From Termitomyces sp. T153 (taxonomy: Eukaryota > Basidiomycota > Agaricomycetes > Agaricales > Lyophyllaceae), in NCBI GenBank assembly GCA_018296165.2, contig JACKQL020000038.1, positions 124,001-188,000 on the forward strand: DNA of 64,000 bases, given 5' to 3'. Of the stretch, positions 32,052 to 44,500 are shown piece by piece. The translations under genes and the position numbers were made by a program. Positions within the stretch are counted from its first letter, which is position 1. The number at the start of each line of letters is the position of its first letter. A model generated the notes under the pieces. It ran no database searches. It was not told the origin of the DNA and saw only the letters and a program-made list of their open reading frames with translations.

Positions 32052-34902
32052 AGTTGAACACCAGTGTGCACCGGTGGCCACAGAAAACAGCCAAGTACAA
32101 TTTGATTCCACTTTGGTGATTTTCCCAATCGTGCAAACGCCTTGTCGGAGTTCGATAACTTTCGGTAATTTGCGTCGACAATTGCAAAACTGCCACTTCG
32201 TGATTTTCTCGTTCTGAAGGGGATAGTTTCATTCACGTATTTGCGGCTCATATTTTGAACTGACTACATATCAGAAATTTGCTTTTTATTGTCCGAGTCA
32301 GACATCGTCCAAACTTAGCCTATAAACTGAATACCATGATAGATATAACGAGATGCTGAGGTTCGAATACTCCATCCCTGCTACTTATTCACCGTACTCG
32401 AGCCATGATCCTTATTGTTTTCTCGGGCAAGTACATAATGGAAAAATCTCATGAATCGCACATTTTTAGGATCGTACATTATGTCCTCCATGGATATTGA
32501 AATCTCGTTTGTATATGGTTAATAAAATGGCGACATGTAGTATGGTCTCAGGAAAGTCAACGAGGATGGCAATATGAGAAATATTCACACGTCATGATGT
32601 GTGCAGCTCTTCAAAAGCGTCATATCATCAATATCATAATCAAGATCGTTGGTATGATATGCCGAATTGTCTGGCAGCCTGACGATGAAGCCAATTTTTG
32701 ACGGGAGAATTTGATGCCCAAAGTTCCCATCTCGTTGTTCTCATATAGATTCGTGGATTGGCAGGCAACTATGTCGTATCCAGCCCACAACCGATATCGG
32801 ATAATTAGATGAATTTATACCCTGAGAAGCAAATCTCCACCGTCCTCCTTGAGTTCGTCCAGCACCTCTCAGCCAGCAATAAATAATTCTGATCTCTTCT
32901 CAATGCCGTACAGAAGGGGAACTTGAGGACGCAGAAGGCCTCGTAGTGCAGAATGTCCATGATGGACAGACAAAAAAAAACGAAGAGAGTCAGGGATCGG
33001 AGGAAATTGACGAAGGCACGTATTGATTGGAAATAGCATGAGGTATTGGACAATTTGAGGACAAGATCGCTGCTAGAGTGCCGGAGATTGGGCAGGAAAG
33101 CGGCACAGGAGCTCAGCAGCTGAAAATTGACATTTTAAAACATACATTGCTGTGCAGGAGTGATGATATTACTGTCAAAAACTTGTTACAAGATCTAGAA
33201 TATAAGTGTAATCCGGGCATGCGATTGCGTTGTTCGATCCTTAGTCATCATCGCTCTAAAACGGTATAGGCGCCGGCCCGCTCGCTCAAGTTGTCCACGT
33301 ATGCGGGGGGTGTGGCATTCCGTGGCTCTTATAGCTTATCTAGTCTCCGTTGTACTGAATGCCAAGCTAGAGAAATATGAAAAAAAAAATACTAATAAAT
33401 GTAATTGGTACATTCTGAGTGCATGCCATTGCCTTCCAAAGTGATAGGTCCGGTTGTTGGGGTTGAAAGCGTCTAAGGATGGTCTCTGGCCATAAATTGA
33501 CCTTGTAGGTTCACCATCAAACGCGAAAGGACGGTTGAGGTCCCTTTTTTTATTCAGCGATACCTCGAACATAAGCGGCGCCACAGTGAATGGCGAGCAC
33601 TATTAGTAAATCAGCAGCTTCCTCCATCGTACGAATGAATCTCAAGAATCGAGAGTAAGTCGGAGGATAGATGCATGCATATGTACAGATGTCAAAAGGA
33701 ATGCACCGATGTTCCTTCCGGTGGTCGTACATGTAAGTTGATCAATTGTACATATGTAATATATTCATGCAGCTTGGCATACGTCATAATCTCGGGTGGT
33801 GACTTAGCTGAAGCGATGTCAAATTTTCAAAGGTTGACACTTATAGCAAATTTATAGGGGCGTTTTGGATTTGGACCCTCAAAGCATTTGTGATCTGGAC
33901 GACTCGGAATTACCTATAAGCATATCGTCCACTTCCGGGCAGAAAAGTAATCAGTCACGGTTGCTGTATGGAGAACGATGCAAGCATTGTCGTTACCGAA
34001 CTTTGTCACGGTCAGTAAATCGAGTATATCGTGACGAATGTACTTAGTATGGTTTTGCGTGGATACTTACTAAAGATAGACGAAGGTTGTTTGCAGCGGA
34101 CTACGCTCAAGTTTGAAAGTCTTGATGATGGTACATACCGACTAAAGGTTAACCGCAAAAAGAAATGTAGGATCAAGATGGGCCACCTGCTGCGTGGAAT
34201 CGGGGCGTAGGTATAATGATGCTTTCGGACCATGCAGCATGACGCCCTTCGGAAGGGCCTATAGATGAAGGCCGTATCAAATATTTTGATGCGTGACGCT
34301 CGGAGACCGTTTACGGTCAAGCTTATACCCAACGTGAACCGCCATCCTCGGCGACGCATAACGCGCGCGCGCGCGTTCTTCACCAACGAGCACTAAGGTA
34401 TTAAGACGTACTGGATGATCTAGATCTGTGTTGCGTAACGAGTCACCCTCATCCGACAAGTGATCTGCATGGTTGCTTCTTTAGATGACTCATCAAATCA
34501 TTTTACAAAGATTCGTCTTCATCGTTTCAGACTTAGTTGGTCACTGCAGATGCCGTGACCGTAAATGGACTCTTAGATTCAACTTTAACCCCACTCATTC
34601 TTGACCCCTGAGTGTCCAAGAGACTTTTCTTTCCATGTGATGACAGTGGTGGCAGTCCGAAGATGAGAAACCCGTCATATTACTTCCATCTGTTTCTGAC
34701 GCAGTCAAAGACAAGAAAAGGAGAAGCTGGCAAAGAAATGACATAATAAGTTTCTTCCTGAGCCCCGCGAGTAATTTCGGTCTTGGGCCCAGGCCCTTCT
34801 GAGTCCATTATATCTTCTCGTAGTCACTCTGCGCAGTCAATCTCATAGACCGTCGGTTCTTTCCGCATATTTTGTTGGTCAAGTACAACCAATTCATCTC
34901 TC
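32052..34902. other. Gene-poor interval
   Basis: 2.85 kb between Sld5 (divergent side) and the Zn2Cys6 factor. Open frames are all under about 125 codons, with no recognisable product. A (CG)7 tract sits at 34,362-34,375. The right end holds the promoter of the transcription factor. No tRNA fold was found by eye. Confidence 0.5.
34362..34375. repeat. (CG)7 dinucleotide tract
   Basis: Fourteen bases of alternating CG, a sequence able to form Z-DNA and unusual in a genome that loses CpG from silenced repeats. Confidence 0.9.
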
Positions 34903-37900
34903 ATGGTTAGCCCTACACCAACGTTTGATGCCCCTGAGGCACATGAAGACAGCCAACAGCACCACCAACCACAGCTCTTTCGTCACCAATCATCTCTTCC
35001 CAAGTTATGTATGTCATTTAATATCAGCTACAAGGTTTTTATAATCCTCACTTTCATCGAGCCTCACATGCATCCGACATGTATGGCGTTTCCCTCCAAC
35101 CTCAACACTCCCGAGCGTCGCTCCATATGGGAAAAGGAGTGGCGATAAGCGCGGGGCCTTCACAAGATGTCGCTTCGACATATCATGAGACGTACACCAC
35201 CTACCATCATTCAAATCCGGCGGATAGTCCCGATATACTCAACACGAACACAACCTATCGGGCTTGGTACGTGGGAGAACATGAATGTTCGGGCCTACAG
35301 GTTCAAGACCGAAGCTCTTCTCCATTTTACCTCTGTCCCGAGTCCCAGAACGTTCCTTTGCACTCCTACTTCCATCGTCAGACACAAAATATCGCACAGC
35401 CTTTTCGTTCGGTCAGAATGCCCGAGAAGCTGGGCTATCGCCTGTATCCGGATATTCACTCTTCACACCCATCACTCGGACTGGAATCTCATTCCGGGAC
35501 GGAGGAGTTTTATCCTGATGGGTTCTCTGAAATTAATACCACTCAATTTGATGCTGATACGGCCGAAAGACAGAGCACTTCGACGAGCATTAGCGCCATA
35601 GGTTCTGGGTTTTTATCCTCGGAATTATCAAGTAACTTGGACACCCAAAACAGCACATTCGAGAAGGGCATTTCCAACCTGAATAGCATACGAAAAGTCA
35701 TTACGAAACGCAGACCCTCAAGAAACCCGGGAACATGGTCAACCAAGGTGAAGCAAATTGAGGTAAACAGGAGGGTTGGTGAAAAGTCGGCAGTTGGAAA
35801 TTCTTCTGGCTCAGGTGAACCTACTGTAAAAGGCGGTGTTAGCGGTGTAGCTGGGAGCGGCCATAGTTTTCGGCCGTGAGTCGATTCTTTCCAGTAGTTG
35901 AGCGTCACTCACGACCGTTCTTTCTTTCACTCATATGCCTCCTCTTTGAATGTTTCATGGGATCTTCTTATTTTTTCCTTCGGATTTCGACATGGACGTC
36001 GCCACGTCTTGTTGTTTCGCTACGAAAATCTTCTTTCCATTGCACGATCCGTGAAACATGCGACAATCTTACGACAACACCGCTATCTTTTAACGACACG
36101 ACCTCGTTATTTCCACCCAACAATACTACGATCATCTTCTGATCACACTGCCGATTCTCTTCCCAATGCGATAACGCCACAACGAGGCTAATATATTTCG
36201 ACTCATGATCATCGGTCTCTGAATGCGTCCACAATTCGTTCTCTGAATGCGTTCGAAATTCGTTCTCTGAATGCGTTCAAAATTCCCGACCCCGCACTGT
36301 TTTGATTTCTTCTTCTTTTTCTCCTAGTTCTAATAGGTCTAGCGCGTGTACATACTGCAAGAGACTCAAGGTGCGAAATGTTTCCTAGACTTAACACTTG
36401 TTCAATCGATTAACGGCTCGTTTCCATGTCTTTGCCGCTTTCTTCGCCTTCTCTGATATCTTGTATCGCTGACTCGACCGCGCCGCCAAATTCTGTCCAT
36501 ACATCCTCAACCGTCATGATCATTCTTTTCTGACCGTACTCTACACGACGGTGTCTGGGTCCATATCGATTTCTGTGCCTCTTCGAACGATGCGCCGTGA
36601 CCCGCGCCAATTCAACTTTGTCGAAATATTATCCAACTCCTTTGAGGGGCTTTACAGATGAAATGTGTCTTCGAAGCAGGTGAGAATACGTGTAGGAGGT
36701 GCAAACCTGGTGGACGCGTATGCATTGTCGAAGGTAGAAAGATAAAGAAACTTGAGGCACCCAGGTAAGTCTGAATTCTGTAGTTGGTGTTTTCGAATCC
36801 AATCATCTCCGACCTCGACATATCATGTTGGTGATGGTGTAGACGACCGCATAAGTGGTTTTTCAACAGGTATTCTTTGTCTTGACACATTGTTCCCTTC
36901 TTCACCCTCCTTTCCGAGCTTGCATTTAACCCTTTCTCTTGTCATTTTAGTGGCTGTAAACATCTCCTTGCACAGATTAAGCAGAAGGATGCGATAATCG
37001 AGTGTCTTCTTCAACAGGTAAGTTATTCAATTGGTTTTGACACTGAATGTATCTTTATAATTTACATACAGTTTCACAATCCAAGCATCGTGACTCCTTT
37101 GTTAGCGGTTTCCAATCAAATATCTACGCCACGCTCTGGACAGAACAAAGAAAACATTATGGAATGGCGTGACCGCATACAAACTAGCATTCCCTCTGCC
37201 AGTAGGAAGGGTGAAATTGAAACGTCTCAAGGAATTGGTAGAAATGCAGAAGGCGACGATTCCGATATAAAAATAAATCGCAGAGAGCAATCCGTTATCG
37301 CCCCAGACAACGATAATCAAGTGGTCAGCTGCGATGATACTGAACAAAAATCATTGTCTCTTCCGGATTCGAGTCCTCTCGGTCTAATTGCAAAGTTGAG
37401 CTTAAACAACACCAAATCAGTAAAGAAGGATCCCAAAAAAATTGCCACTGTCGAAGAAATCATTTCGGAGGGTGATGATGTCGTATGTGACTATTATCAG
37501 AGTTATATATACGTCGAGGTATGTACTGATCCTTCTTAGGGTGTTGCAAATGTAGCATATTTCATGCCAGGTTTGTCAATTCTCCACGTGTTCAGATGCA
37601 TATGACATCTCAGTCATCACTAAGGTCCTGCTCCTGACCTCAACATTAGTGCGACGTCAATTGAACGCCATAACCTTCCTCAGATCCTAGTTCATGGAGT
37701 AGTGACCCCCGAAGATGTCGACGACCTTTTCAAAATGCTCGTGACGTTCTCCCCGTGTCTTCCTTTCTTACATGATAACTTATCTTCAAACAGATTCTTC
37801 AGCTTTGTGAACGTAAGTTTATTACATGGGTTAGTGTGTATTATCATTAACAGTCATAGCCTTTTGTCTCTATTTTGGATCCTTATCTTCACACGCCAGT

Positions 37901-39940
37901 ATCTACCTTTCAGAAATCTCCCTCTCTTTTCACCGTTGGTGAGTAGTCTAATTTTATTGTCAAGGAGGGCGCAGATTGATGCTTTTTTAGTCTGTGCTGT
38001 CTCGTCAAGATATTCCAAAAAGCCAGAAATATACCCAATTGCCATGCATTTTGCGAGAAATACAGTAACAAACGCTCTCAATCATGAAAGGAAGTCTGTT
38101 GAGCTCTGCCAAGCGTACATCTTAATGGGTCTTTATTCCGTACCGGGACGCCGATGGGAAGAAAATACAAGCTGGCTTTACACCGGAATAGCCATCAGGT
38201 AAATCCAGCTACATATATACATATTTTGAATGACGGTGTCAACATATTGGCATTTGCTAGTATTGCAACCGATCTTAATCTGCACCAGGTTTCTACGCTA
38301 GATCTACAAAACGAGAAACAGGGAAGGGAGATGTTGAATCGAATAAGAACGTGGTTGATTTGTTATACTGTTGACCGATGGTCGGCAATCCAACTCGGAA
38401 AGCCATGGTCCATCAAGGAGGATAAGTGCGCTTCACGCTAATTCCTTTGATAGCAACTGATAGACGGTTCCTAGCTTAATGCTTGATACCGAGGAATGGT
38501 ATAAAAAGGGCAAGTATAATCATCCTGTGAGACTTTTCCCATCAATTCTGTACGATAAATGGTTGATATGATGAATGTTCTAGTATGATGTACACCAGTG
38601 TGCATATTCGGGACTTGTACGAATGACAGTCAAAGTCCATGACGAAATTTCTATTGGATCATCTTCTCCAAATGGTTTCAACAAGGTATATGTGATTATG
38701 ATATCTCTGCACATCTAGTCCAATCACTCTCGTAGATGGTCGATTTTCGAGTCTGTTCAGTGGTTTTCCAATATGATGCACAATTAAGAAGATATCAGGA
38801 AGAATGGACCAGACGATTCTTCGAAGATTCAGATCCTAATGGTAAGACCAATAATTCGAGACCTGCATGATTAACAATCTTTACAATGTCGATTCCAGAC
38901 GCCACTTGCTCCTTGCGAAGTATCCTGTTCCAAGTGTATGGCCAAGATTCCTGCATTGTCGCTCAAAACTAACGTATCTTTCAAGCCTCGTAGCGTATTC
39001 GCGCCTTGTGATGTTTTCGTCCGGATTTGCACAAGCGTATCAACGTGGTGTCGGGCCGGGCGCTCATGTATATTTTAACAGGGTGAATACGACGACGACT
39101 TTTATCTGTGCGATAATCAGACTTTTGCAGTGTATGGACGCGGCCAAATCAGTTATACAACTCACAGTTGCGAGTTTGGCCTCTACGGGGTACATGCGTT
39201 ACGCTCCTGATGGTATGTCAGCTCCCATCCTGGCTGTATTTTACTTATTTTGGTGGCAGAGTTTTTCATCTCCCCTTCTTTCGCATCAGTTTTTCTTCTT
39301 GAGGTGTGTTATCAACTACTGTTCTGAGACCTGCTGAGGAAAGTTCATTCAATCCCTCACTAGCTCCTTAGATCGGAGTTCTCCGTTCATATAACGGTAG
39401 AACAGGAGACCAAAATCCTCAGCCTCGTCAGAAGCCTCGTCGAGACTCTAAGCTCGCCTGAAATTGCTGTCAATGACCGCCACACACCAAAATTGTACGC
39501 GCGATTCCTAGCTAGCCTCTTGTCACGACGTTGGCGTGGTAAAGCAGCTGAGGGATGTCAGAGCGCAAGCGGAGGCAACCAAAGTCAAGGATCCAGTAAT
39601 GACGACAACACTTTATTCCAGCATGCAGTCGAAGAGATAGATCCAGCTCGCATTGACATGTCCGACGAGGGGATAAGTGCGACGATGTGGCAGGTGGAGA
39701 ATTCAATGCGGGGCAAAGATATGATGATGCCTAGGCCTAGGTAAGATGAGCTTTGATACGAAGTTTGTCGAAAGTAGTAACGATGACTCTAAGGCTCCCG
39801 TGGCTGGCGTCGTCCGTGAACAGTTACTATCCAGTGACACCATCGATGTCTTGAACATCATGATGGCAACGATAATATCATCTGCCGGAAGCATATCCTA
39901 CCCGTTGACTAATTTTCTAAGGACAATCAGTACAGTATGA
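34903..39940 (+). CDS. Zn(II)2Cys6 fungal transcription factor
   Basis: A long multi-exon gene. Exon 1 (34,903-35,008) and exon 2 (35,062-35,875) encode a Ser/His/Gln-rich N-terminus. Exons at 36,328-36,370 and 36,658-36,764 together carry a perfect Zn cluster, C-x2-C-x6-C-x8-C-x2-C-x6-C (from CTYCKRLKMKC to GGRVC), with a 287 bp intron inside it. A dimerisation-like segment follows (HLLAQIKQKDAIIECLLQQ, 36,951-37,017). The fungal_trans regulatory domain extends from about 37,690 to 39,530, with landmarks HGVVTPEDVDDLF, NPFVSILDPYLHTP, VCAVSSRYSKKPEIYPIAMH, RIRTWLICYTVDR, AYSRLVMFSSGFAQAYQRG and HTPKLYARFLASLL. The stop is TGA 39,938-39,940. It binds DNA as a sequence-specific regulator; targets are unknown. 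The junctions near 37,735 and 39,300-39,375 are uncertain. Similar factors are common in Agaricomycetes. Confidence 0.85.
36212..36283. repeat. Three-copy 24 bp tandem repeat inside an intron
   Basis: Three head-to-tail 24 bp units (36,212-36,235, 36,236-36,259, 36,260-36,283) share the core TCTCTGAATGCGT. Copies 2 and 3 differ at one base; copy 1 is more diverged. They sit in the 452 bp intron just upstream of the Zn-cluster exon, far longer than other introns here. Confidence 0.9.
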
Positions 39941-40420
39941 CAATAATAATATTCCTATTTACTTACAAAGGCAAAGTTCGACTTAGGGAGGGCGCAGACT
40001 CGAATTGAGACCCTTCAGTCAGTGTCGCTTCTATGAGCTAGCGCTCAGCGTTCAGCCTCCAATCCAAACTGTTATTGTTCGGAATATCGGCTGAGACCTC
40101 TATTTCCTTTGCCAGGTGGCTCTGAAATGTAAGTATAACGAGTTTTATCTATGGTTCACCTTTCGTCAAAGAACAAGACCTTTCAGGCACTCCCGGCGGT
40201 AATGATACGATTATCAAGTGCAGGACAAGACAGTGTAAATGGTAAAAGTTTCACGGACGGCAACGAATGCCTGATTGTTGTCGCATTTAGTTCCGTAGGG
40301 AGAAAGCCTGACGTAAAGTATAGCATATGGATCGCAAGAACCATCACTCAATGCATAGATACAGTGGGCATGAAAATACACAGGAAATGGTCAATACAAT
40401 TTACAAAGAGCGGTTGGAGT
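39941..40420. other. Intergenic between convergent genes
   Basis: 0.5 kb between the stop codons of the transcription factor (plus) and the Dap1-like gene (minus). A 91-codon plus-strand frame (40,151-40,426) runs antisense into the last Dap1-like exon and is not called. Confidence 0.55.
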
Positions 40421-41145
40421 CTATAGAGCATCGTTTTCGACGAGTTTTCCACAAATAATATACTTGTTCGAGAAATGTTCGATCCAGCCTATATATTTGT
40501 TCTATGAGCAAATGTGCATGTCACGGACATCTTGATCTAACCTTTCATGTTATCACTGACAACGGCCGATCAGCAAAAACCAGGGTAAAGAAGAGGATTT
40601 AACATACATTTCGTCTGGCTTGAGGTCCTCAAGGCTGTCGATAGGTTGATCAACTGAAGTAAGCATTTCTAATCAAGGTACGAGGATCAGTGTTAGCGCT
40701 ACAGAGATTTCCTTGATCGCGGGACATACCAATATCGAAAGATTGTTTCGCCATTCCCCGCGATGCATCCCTCCCAGCAAAGTTACCATACATCCCATCT
40801 AGTGTCAATAAACTTCTGGGATACAAAGAGCAACATACAAGTCGCCGACTCACTCGGGCCATAGAAATTCCGACCAGCAGTCACATCGAACACAATACCG
40901 TTGATAGCGAGCAAAATCCTACCCCCATCCTTGCCATTGAACGGCTCCAGCGTCTTCGGAGAATAATTCTTGAAGAGCACCGTAGGTGGATGCGACTTGG
41001 GCATCCACGAGTACCCCGACTTGAATTCGTGCGGGATGGTCTTTGGTCGTGAGATGGTTGGGAAGACAATGTGCTGCACCGAATACAGGATGTAGGCAAA
41101 GAGCGCGGTGTTAATCGGTGTTCCAAGGTTGAATGAAAAGACCAT
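40421..41145 (-). CDS. Dap1-like cytochrome b5-domain heme-binding protein (MAPR family)
   Basis: Starting at ATG 41,145 on the minus strand. An N-terminal hydrophobic segment (about residues 8-30) precedes a cytochrome b5-like heme/steroid-binding domain with YSPKTLEPFNGKDGGRILLA, GIVFDVTAGRNFYGP (the Tyr of FYGP is the expected heme ligand) and YGNFAGRDASRGMAKQSFD. The C-terminal part contains GWIEHFSNKYIICGKLVEN and stops at TAG 40,421-40,423. Four exons; the last donor near 40,600 is uncertain by a few bases. Yeast Dap1 supports the P450 Erg11 and sterol synthesis; human PGRMC1 is the animal relative. The protein looks complete and is probably in the ER membrane. Confidence 0.88.
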
Positions 41146-41715
41146 TTTGCTTGAGTATACCACAAGAATCAGAGGGCAGACTGGCAGTACTGACAGTGCT
41201 AGTAGTGTTGGAGTGTGGGAAGGCAGGAATGAGAAGTGATGGCCACGTGAATCGCCGCGCCCGAGCATTCCTCCCTATCGTATCGCCCTTAGTATATTTA
41301 GTTGGGCACTACCTTCATTATCACAGCGCTGCAGTGAGAACTAGAGTTTTAATTCAGCATCGGATACCAAGGTTAGCAGGCTGAGCATTTAACAGTGAAC
41401 TGTTCCAGCAGGATGCACTTCTGACGTTAAATTGTTCCAGTCTGAGCTACATATTTGATTGCTTCATTGTCAAGTCATAAATCCATTTGATGTTTGCGGA
41501 ACTGCAGGGCTGATTGCGAGCTTATTTCATGACACTGGGTAATATGTTACCATACAGACAGTATACGTACAAAATGGCCTGATAACGTATGATCCTCGGG
41601 GGTTTCCCAGCTTGTCGATGTTTCCAGGAGATCCGCCCATCGACCTCGAATAATCCTCAGGCGTACATAGTCGAATTAGCTGGCATCGAGGTGACAGAAA
41701 AGTTGCATGCGGCCT
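41146..41715. other. Intergenic, no gene seen
   Basis: About 0.57 kb between the Dap1-like start and the 3' end of the questin oxidase-like gene; both genes lie on the minus strand. It should contain the Dap1-like promoter. No motif stands out. Confidence 0.6.
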
Positions 41716-43484
41716 TTACTGAGGCATGCCCCGTTTGACCTCATGCTGCAAAGGAGACTTATAAAACCCTTTCCGATCCCAATATCTCGTCTTGCTCATA
41801 TCGACGTCCTTATGCTTCCTCAATCTTTCATTCGTCAGCACCGCCGCCCTCACAAACAGCGTCCCATCAATTAATTCAGCACCTGGTAGCTCAGTAGTCT
41901 TGAGATCCTCTTCCTCCGCATTCCTCGTTCCGTATACCTCGGCAAAATGAGCAAGCGCGCGCAAGGCCTTTGGAATATGATCATCTGGGACGACAAGAGC
42001 CTCCTTGACAAGCTGGAGCCAAGGATTTGGATTGCTAGCTTTCGGGGAGTCTGCCTGTGGAAGCGCATCCTTGTGTGGAGCCGGGAACGGGGCAACAGAA
42101 CCGGGGTTCGAGGAGACTTCAGCAAAGAATCCTGCAATGTCGAAACCTGGCCTTCCGCGGCCAATCCACCATGTCAGACAGACAGCGAAGTAGCTTCGAA
42201 GGAAAACCTCTTGGGATGCAGGCTTGAGGATTTCGATAAACTGGTAGAGGAACAGAGCTGATGTAACGAGATGGACACTGGCATGCGTTCGGGATTTTGA
42301 TCAGATCAGTTAAATAAGGGGTTCGTTACCAATTACTCACTGGAAGAAATCATTATTAAAGTCCTCGTTTTTGGACCACCCTGCTACAGCATAAATCAAA
42401 GTGTTAGCATAAACCAGTTCCTCAATCTTTCGCTCGGCCTCTTCAGGATCATCCTGGTTGAACGTCCACATCTTTGCATACTCAGTTATCGCGTCGCTGT
42501 ACTTGCTCGTGATATTTGAGTAAATGATTCTATAATCTTCCGCGAGTGGAATTGCGTCGAAGCGTGAATCTTTGAGAATTCTCGCGAGTATTGTCAATGT
42601 ATGGACATTTGTCTTTGGCGCAGCTGCTGTATGCTCGCCGAGGCTCGGGAGGCGCAACGTGAGGGATGTGACTGGAGCTTGATTTGCAGCCGTCCAGAAC
42701 GAGACAGGGATGACAGCAGACGAACTCTTGAGATGCACAGCGGCCCAAGCGAGACCTAGAAAAGAGGATTAGGTAAGAATGAAACTTCTGAATATTTGAA
42801 CAGGATGCTTCCACCTTCAGCCACTAGCCCAGGTACATTGAACTCAAGACCGTACCCAACTTCGATCATACTATGGGCAATCCCATCCATTAGCCTGTTT
42901 AGCATCTCTGGATGCTCCTTTTCTTTCTTTCCACTGGCAGAAATGAAATTTGCTGTCTCGGAGAGGACATACTCTTCTACAGCGCTTGTAACACCCTGCT
43001 TCTTCACAATTTCTGTGAAAAAGTCTAAATATGCGCCGTAATATCTATCACCATCGAATCGTTCATTTCTTTCATCAACACGCTGTGAGGTCAAGGCTTA
43101 CTCGTCATCCCCGAGATGTTCGTTCAAGTTCGCAGCTGTAATCTTCTCAGGCGAATTGAATCTAGGCAGGAGGTTCGCACATTCGTGGTCATACGCGGCT
43201 TGAATTATTTCATTGTCAGCTCCCAAGGCCCACAGCGCTAGGGCAAAGTGTATGGAATGACTTGAAAACGTTTTTTTTAGCCCTTCCAAGATACAGAGTC
43301 AAAGACATCATGGTTACTTATGTGCACGATAGTCACGCAGGAAGAACGGATGCCATCTCTCTTGATTCTCCTTGATAATCCTTTGAAGATTGGCCGTCGA
43401 TTGGGGCGTGATTCCTGGCCATTTCCTCGGCATCAGTTTTGAGCGAGATGTAGAAGGAGCAGGGAAGAGATCTCCTATCACCAT
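41716..43484 (-). CDS. Questin oxidase-like protein, copy 1
   Basis: Minus-strand gene from ATG 43,484 to TAA 41,716-41,718. Exons encode, in order, RKWPGITPQSTANLQRIIKE; a histidine-bearing NHSIHFALALWALGA; then FNSPEKITAANLNEHLGDDE, YYGAYLDFFTEIVKKQG, RLMDGIAHSMIEVGYGLEF, HTLTILARILKDSRFD, LIYAVAGWSKNEDFNNDFFQ, HLVTSALFLYQFI and a C-terminal IDGTLFVRAAVLTNERLR. These are the landmarks of the questin_oxidase family (PF14027; GedK, AflY), Baeyer-Villiger-type enzymes that open anthraquinones in geodin and aflatoxin pathways. Mushroom members have no proven substrate. The frame is open throughout, about 450 residues. A paralogue lies at 60,298-62,014. Confidence 0.85.
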
Positions 43485-43526
43485 GGCTGAGACTGTGGAC
43501 GAGGACTCCCGTTGGCTTCCAGTGCT

Positions 43527-43534
43527 CTTATAAG
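43527..43534 (-). promoter_or_regulatory. TATA-like box of questin oxidase copy 1
   Basis: CTTATAAG lies about 43-50 bp upstream of the chosen ATG at 43,484. Its presence supports that start over an in-frame ATG at 43,544, which lies upstream of the box. Confidence 0.45.
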
Positions 43535-43686
43535 GACACCTCATTTATAAATGCCGCAGCCCCGAATTTGATCACGAGAATAAGACCAACGGAGCTTGTG
43601 GAAACCCTGAAACGTGAGACAGGTTTTCACCTCGCTGGCCCTCTGCAACCTAAAAGGTAGTACGCTCCCACAAGTTCAATGTTAAA

Positions 43687-44500
43687 CATCAAGTGACTGC
43701 CTTGAAGGGGAGCATCATTGGAATTGATCACTATGTTTCATAACAACCGATGTCGTCGTGCGTGAAGTATCAAGTGACTGTCTTGAAGGGGAGCATCATT
43801 TAAATTGGAATAGATGACTATATCGATGTAGGGCACACAGTTACCGTTTCACGGCTCACGGTAACCGTTTACGATTACCGTGGCCGTACCGCCGACCATC
43901 CGAGTGAATCTTGTACGGTTACCAACGGTTCAAGTGCCTGTAAATTACGGGCCGTGTGTATGATACCGCGTAAATTCCAAAGACAGTTGCTCTTAAGTGA
44001 CAAAGAATCCTTACCTAAGAGTCAGCAATACTTCCAGAAGCTAAGCGTGTCCGGCTATGGATGGGTATACTGATTGTACGACCATCATGCTGTACCATCA
44101 TGCAGGTTTTAAAAAGTGAAACTCCGATTTTCATCGCGTCGCTGAAAGAGTAGCCAAAGATGTTCATGAATCATAAATACAATCAATTATCTTGACTACG
44201 GCTGGTCCACCAGGTATGGAAACAAGACCTAACATAACACTCGAAATGTCTTATTTAAACAAGTGTAGCACAATTTTATCAGTCCACGATATATGACCGG
44301 TTTACTCACCGTGCCGTGCCCGTCGAAGGTTTGAAATTTTTCTATACGGCAGGCCCGCCCTCGTAACCGATTTTTCGCCGTGACTATAGGGCCGTGCGCC
44401 GTAAACGGACGGTCCTAAACCGATGCCCATTGTCGTCGTACGTGAGGTTTAGTGTGAAGAGGGTGCATCATTGGAATCGATCACTTTTCACCAATGCGTG
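43687..44500. repeat. Interrupted tandem repeat, unit about 80-90 bp
   Basis: Copies share CAAGTGACTG, CTTGAAGGGGAGCATCATT and a GTCGTCGT-GCGTGAAGT end. Copy A is about 43,689-43,768; copy B begins at 43,769, is split by the element at 43,829-44,417 and resumes at 44,418; a diverged copy C starts near 44,451 (GTGAAGAGGGTGCATCATT). No coding content. Confidence 0.7.
43829..44417. mobile_element. Non-autonomous hAT-like element (MITE)
   Basis: A 589 bp block begins TAGGGCACACAG and ends GGACGGTCCTA, giving imperfect terminal inverted repeats (about 11 of 18 matching by eye). It is flanked by 8 bp near-identical sequences (TATCGATG at 43,821-43,828 and AACCGATG at 44,418-44,425, 6 of 8 matching), the target-duplication length of hAT transposons. 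Ends are packed with short GTAACCG/CGGTTAC motifs, like hAT subterminal transposase sites. It has no open frame of note, so it would depend on a transposase elsewhere. The uninterrupted copy A of the surrounding tandem repeat contains AACCGATG at the matching place, supporting the insertion model. Confidence 0.6.

Noticed and set aside
32345..32380. A GGTTCGAATACTCC stretch resembling a tRNA T-arm
   Set aside because: No matching acceptor stem, D-arm or anticodon arm could be folded from the flanking bases.
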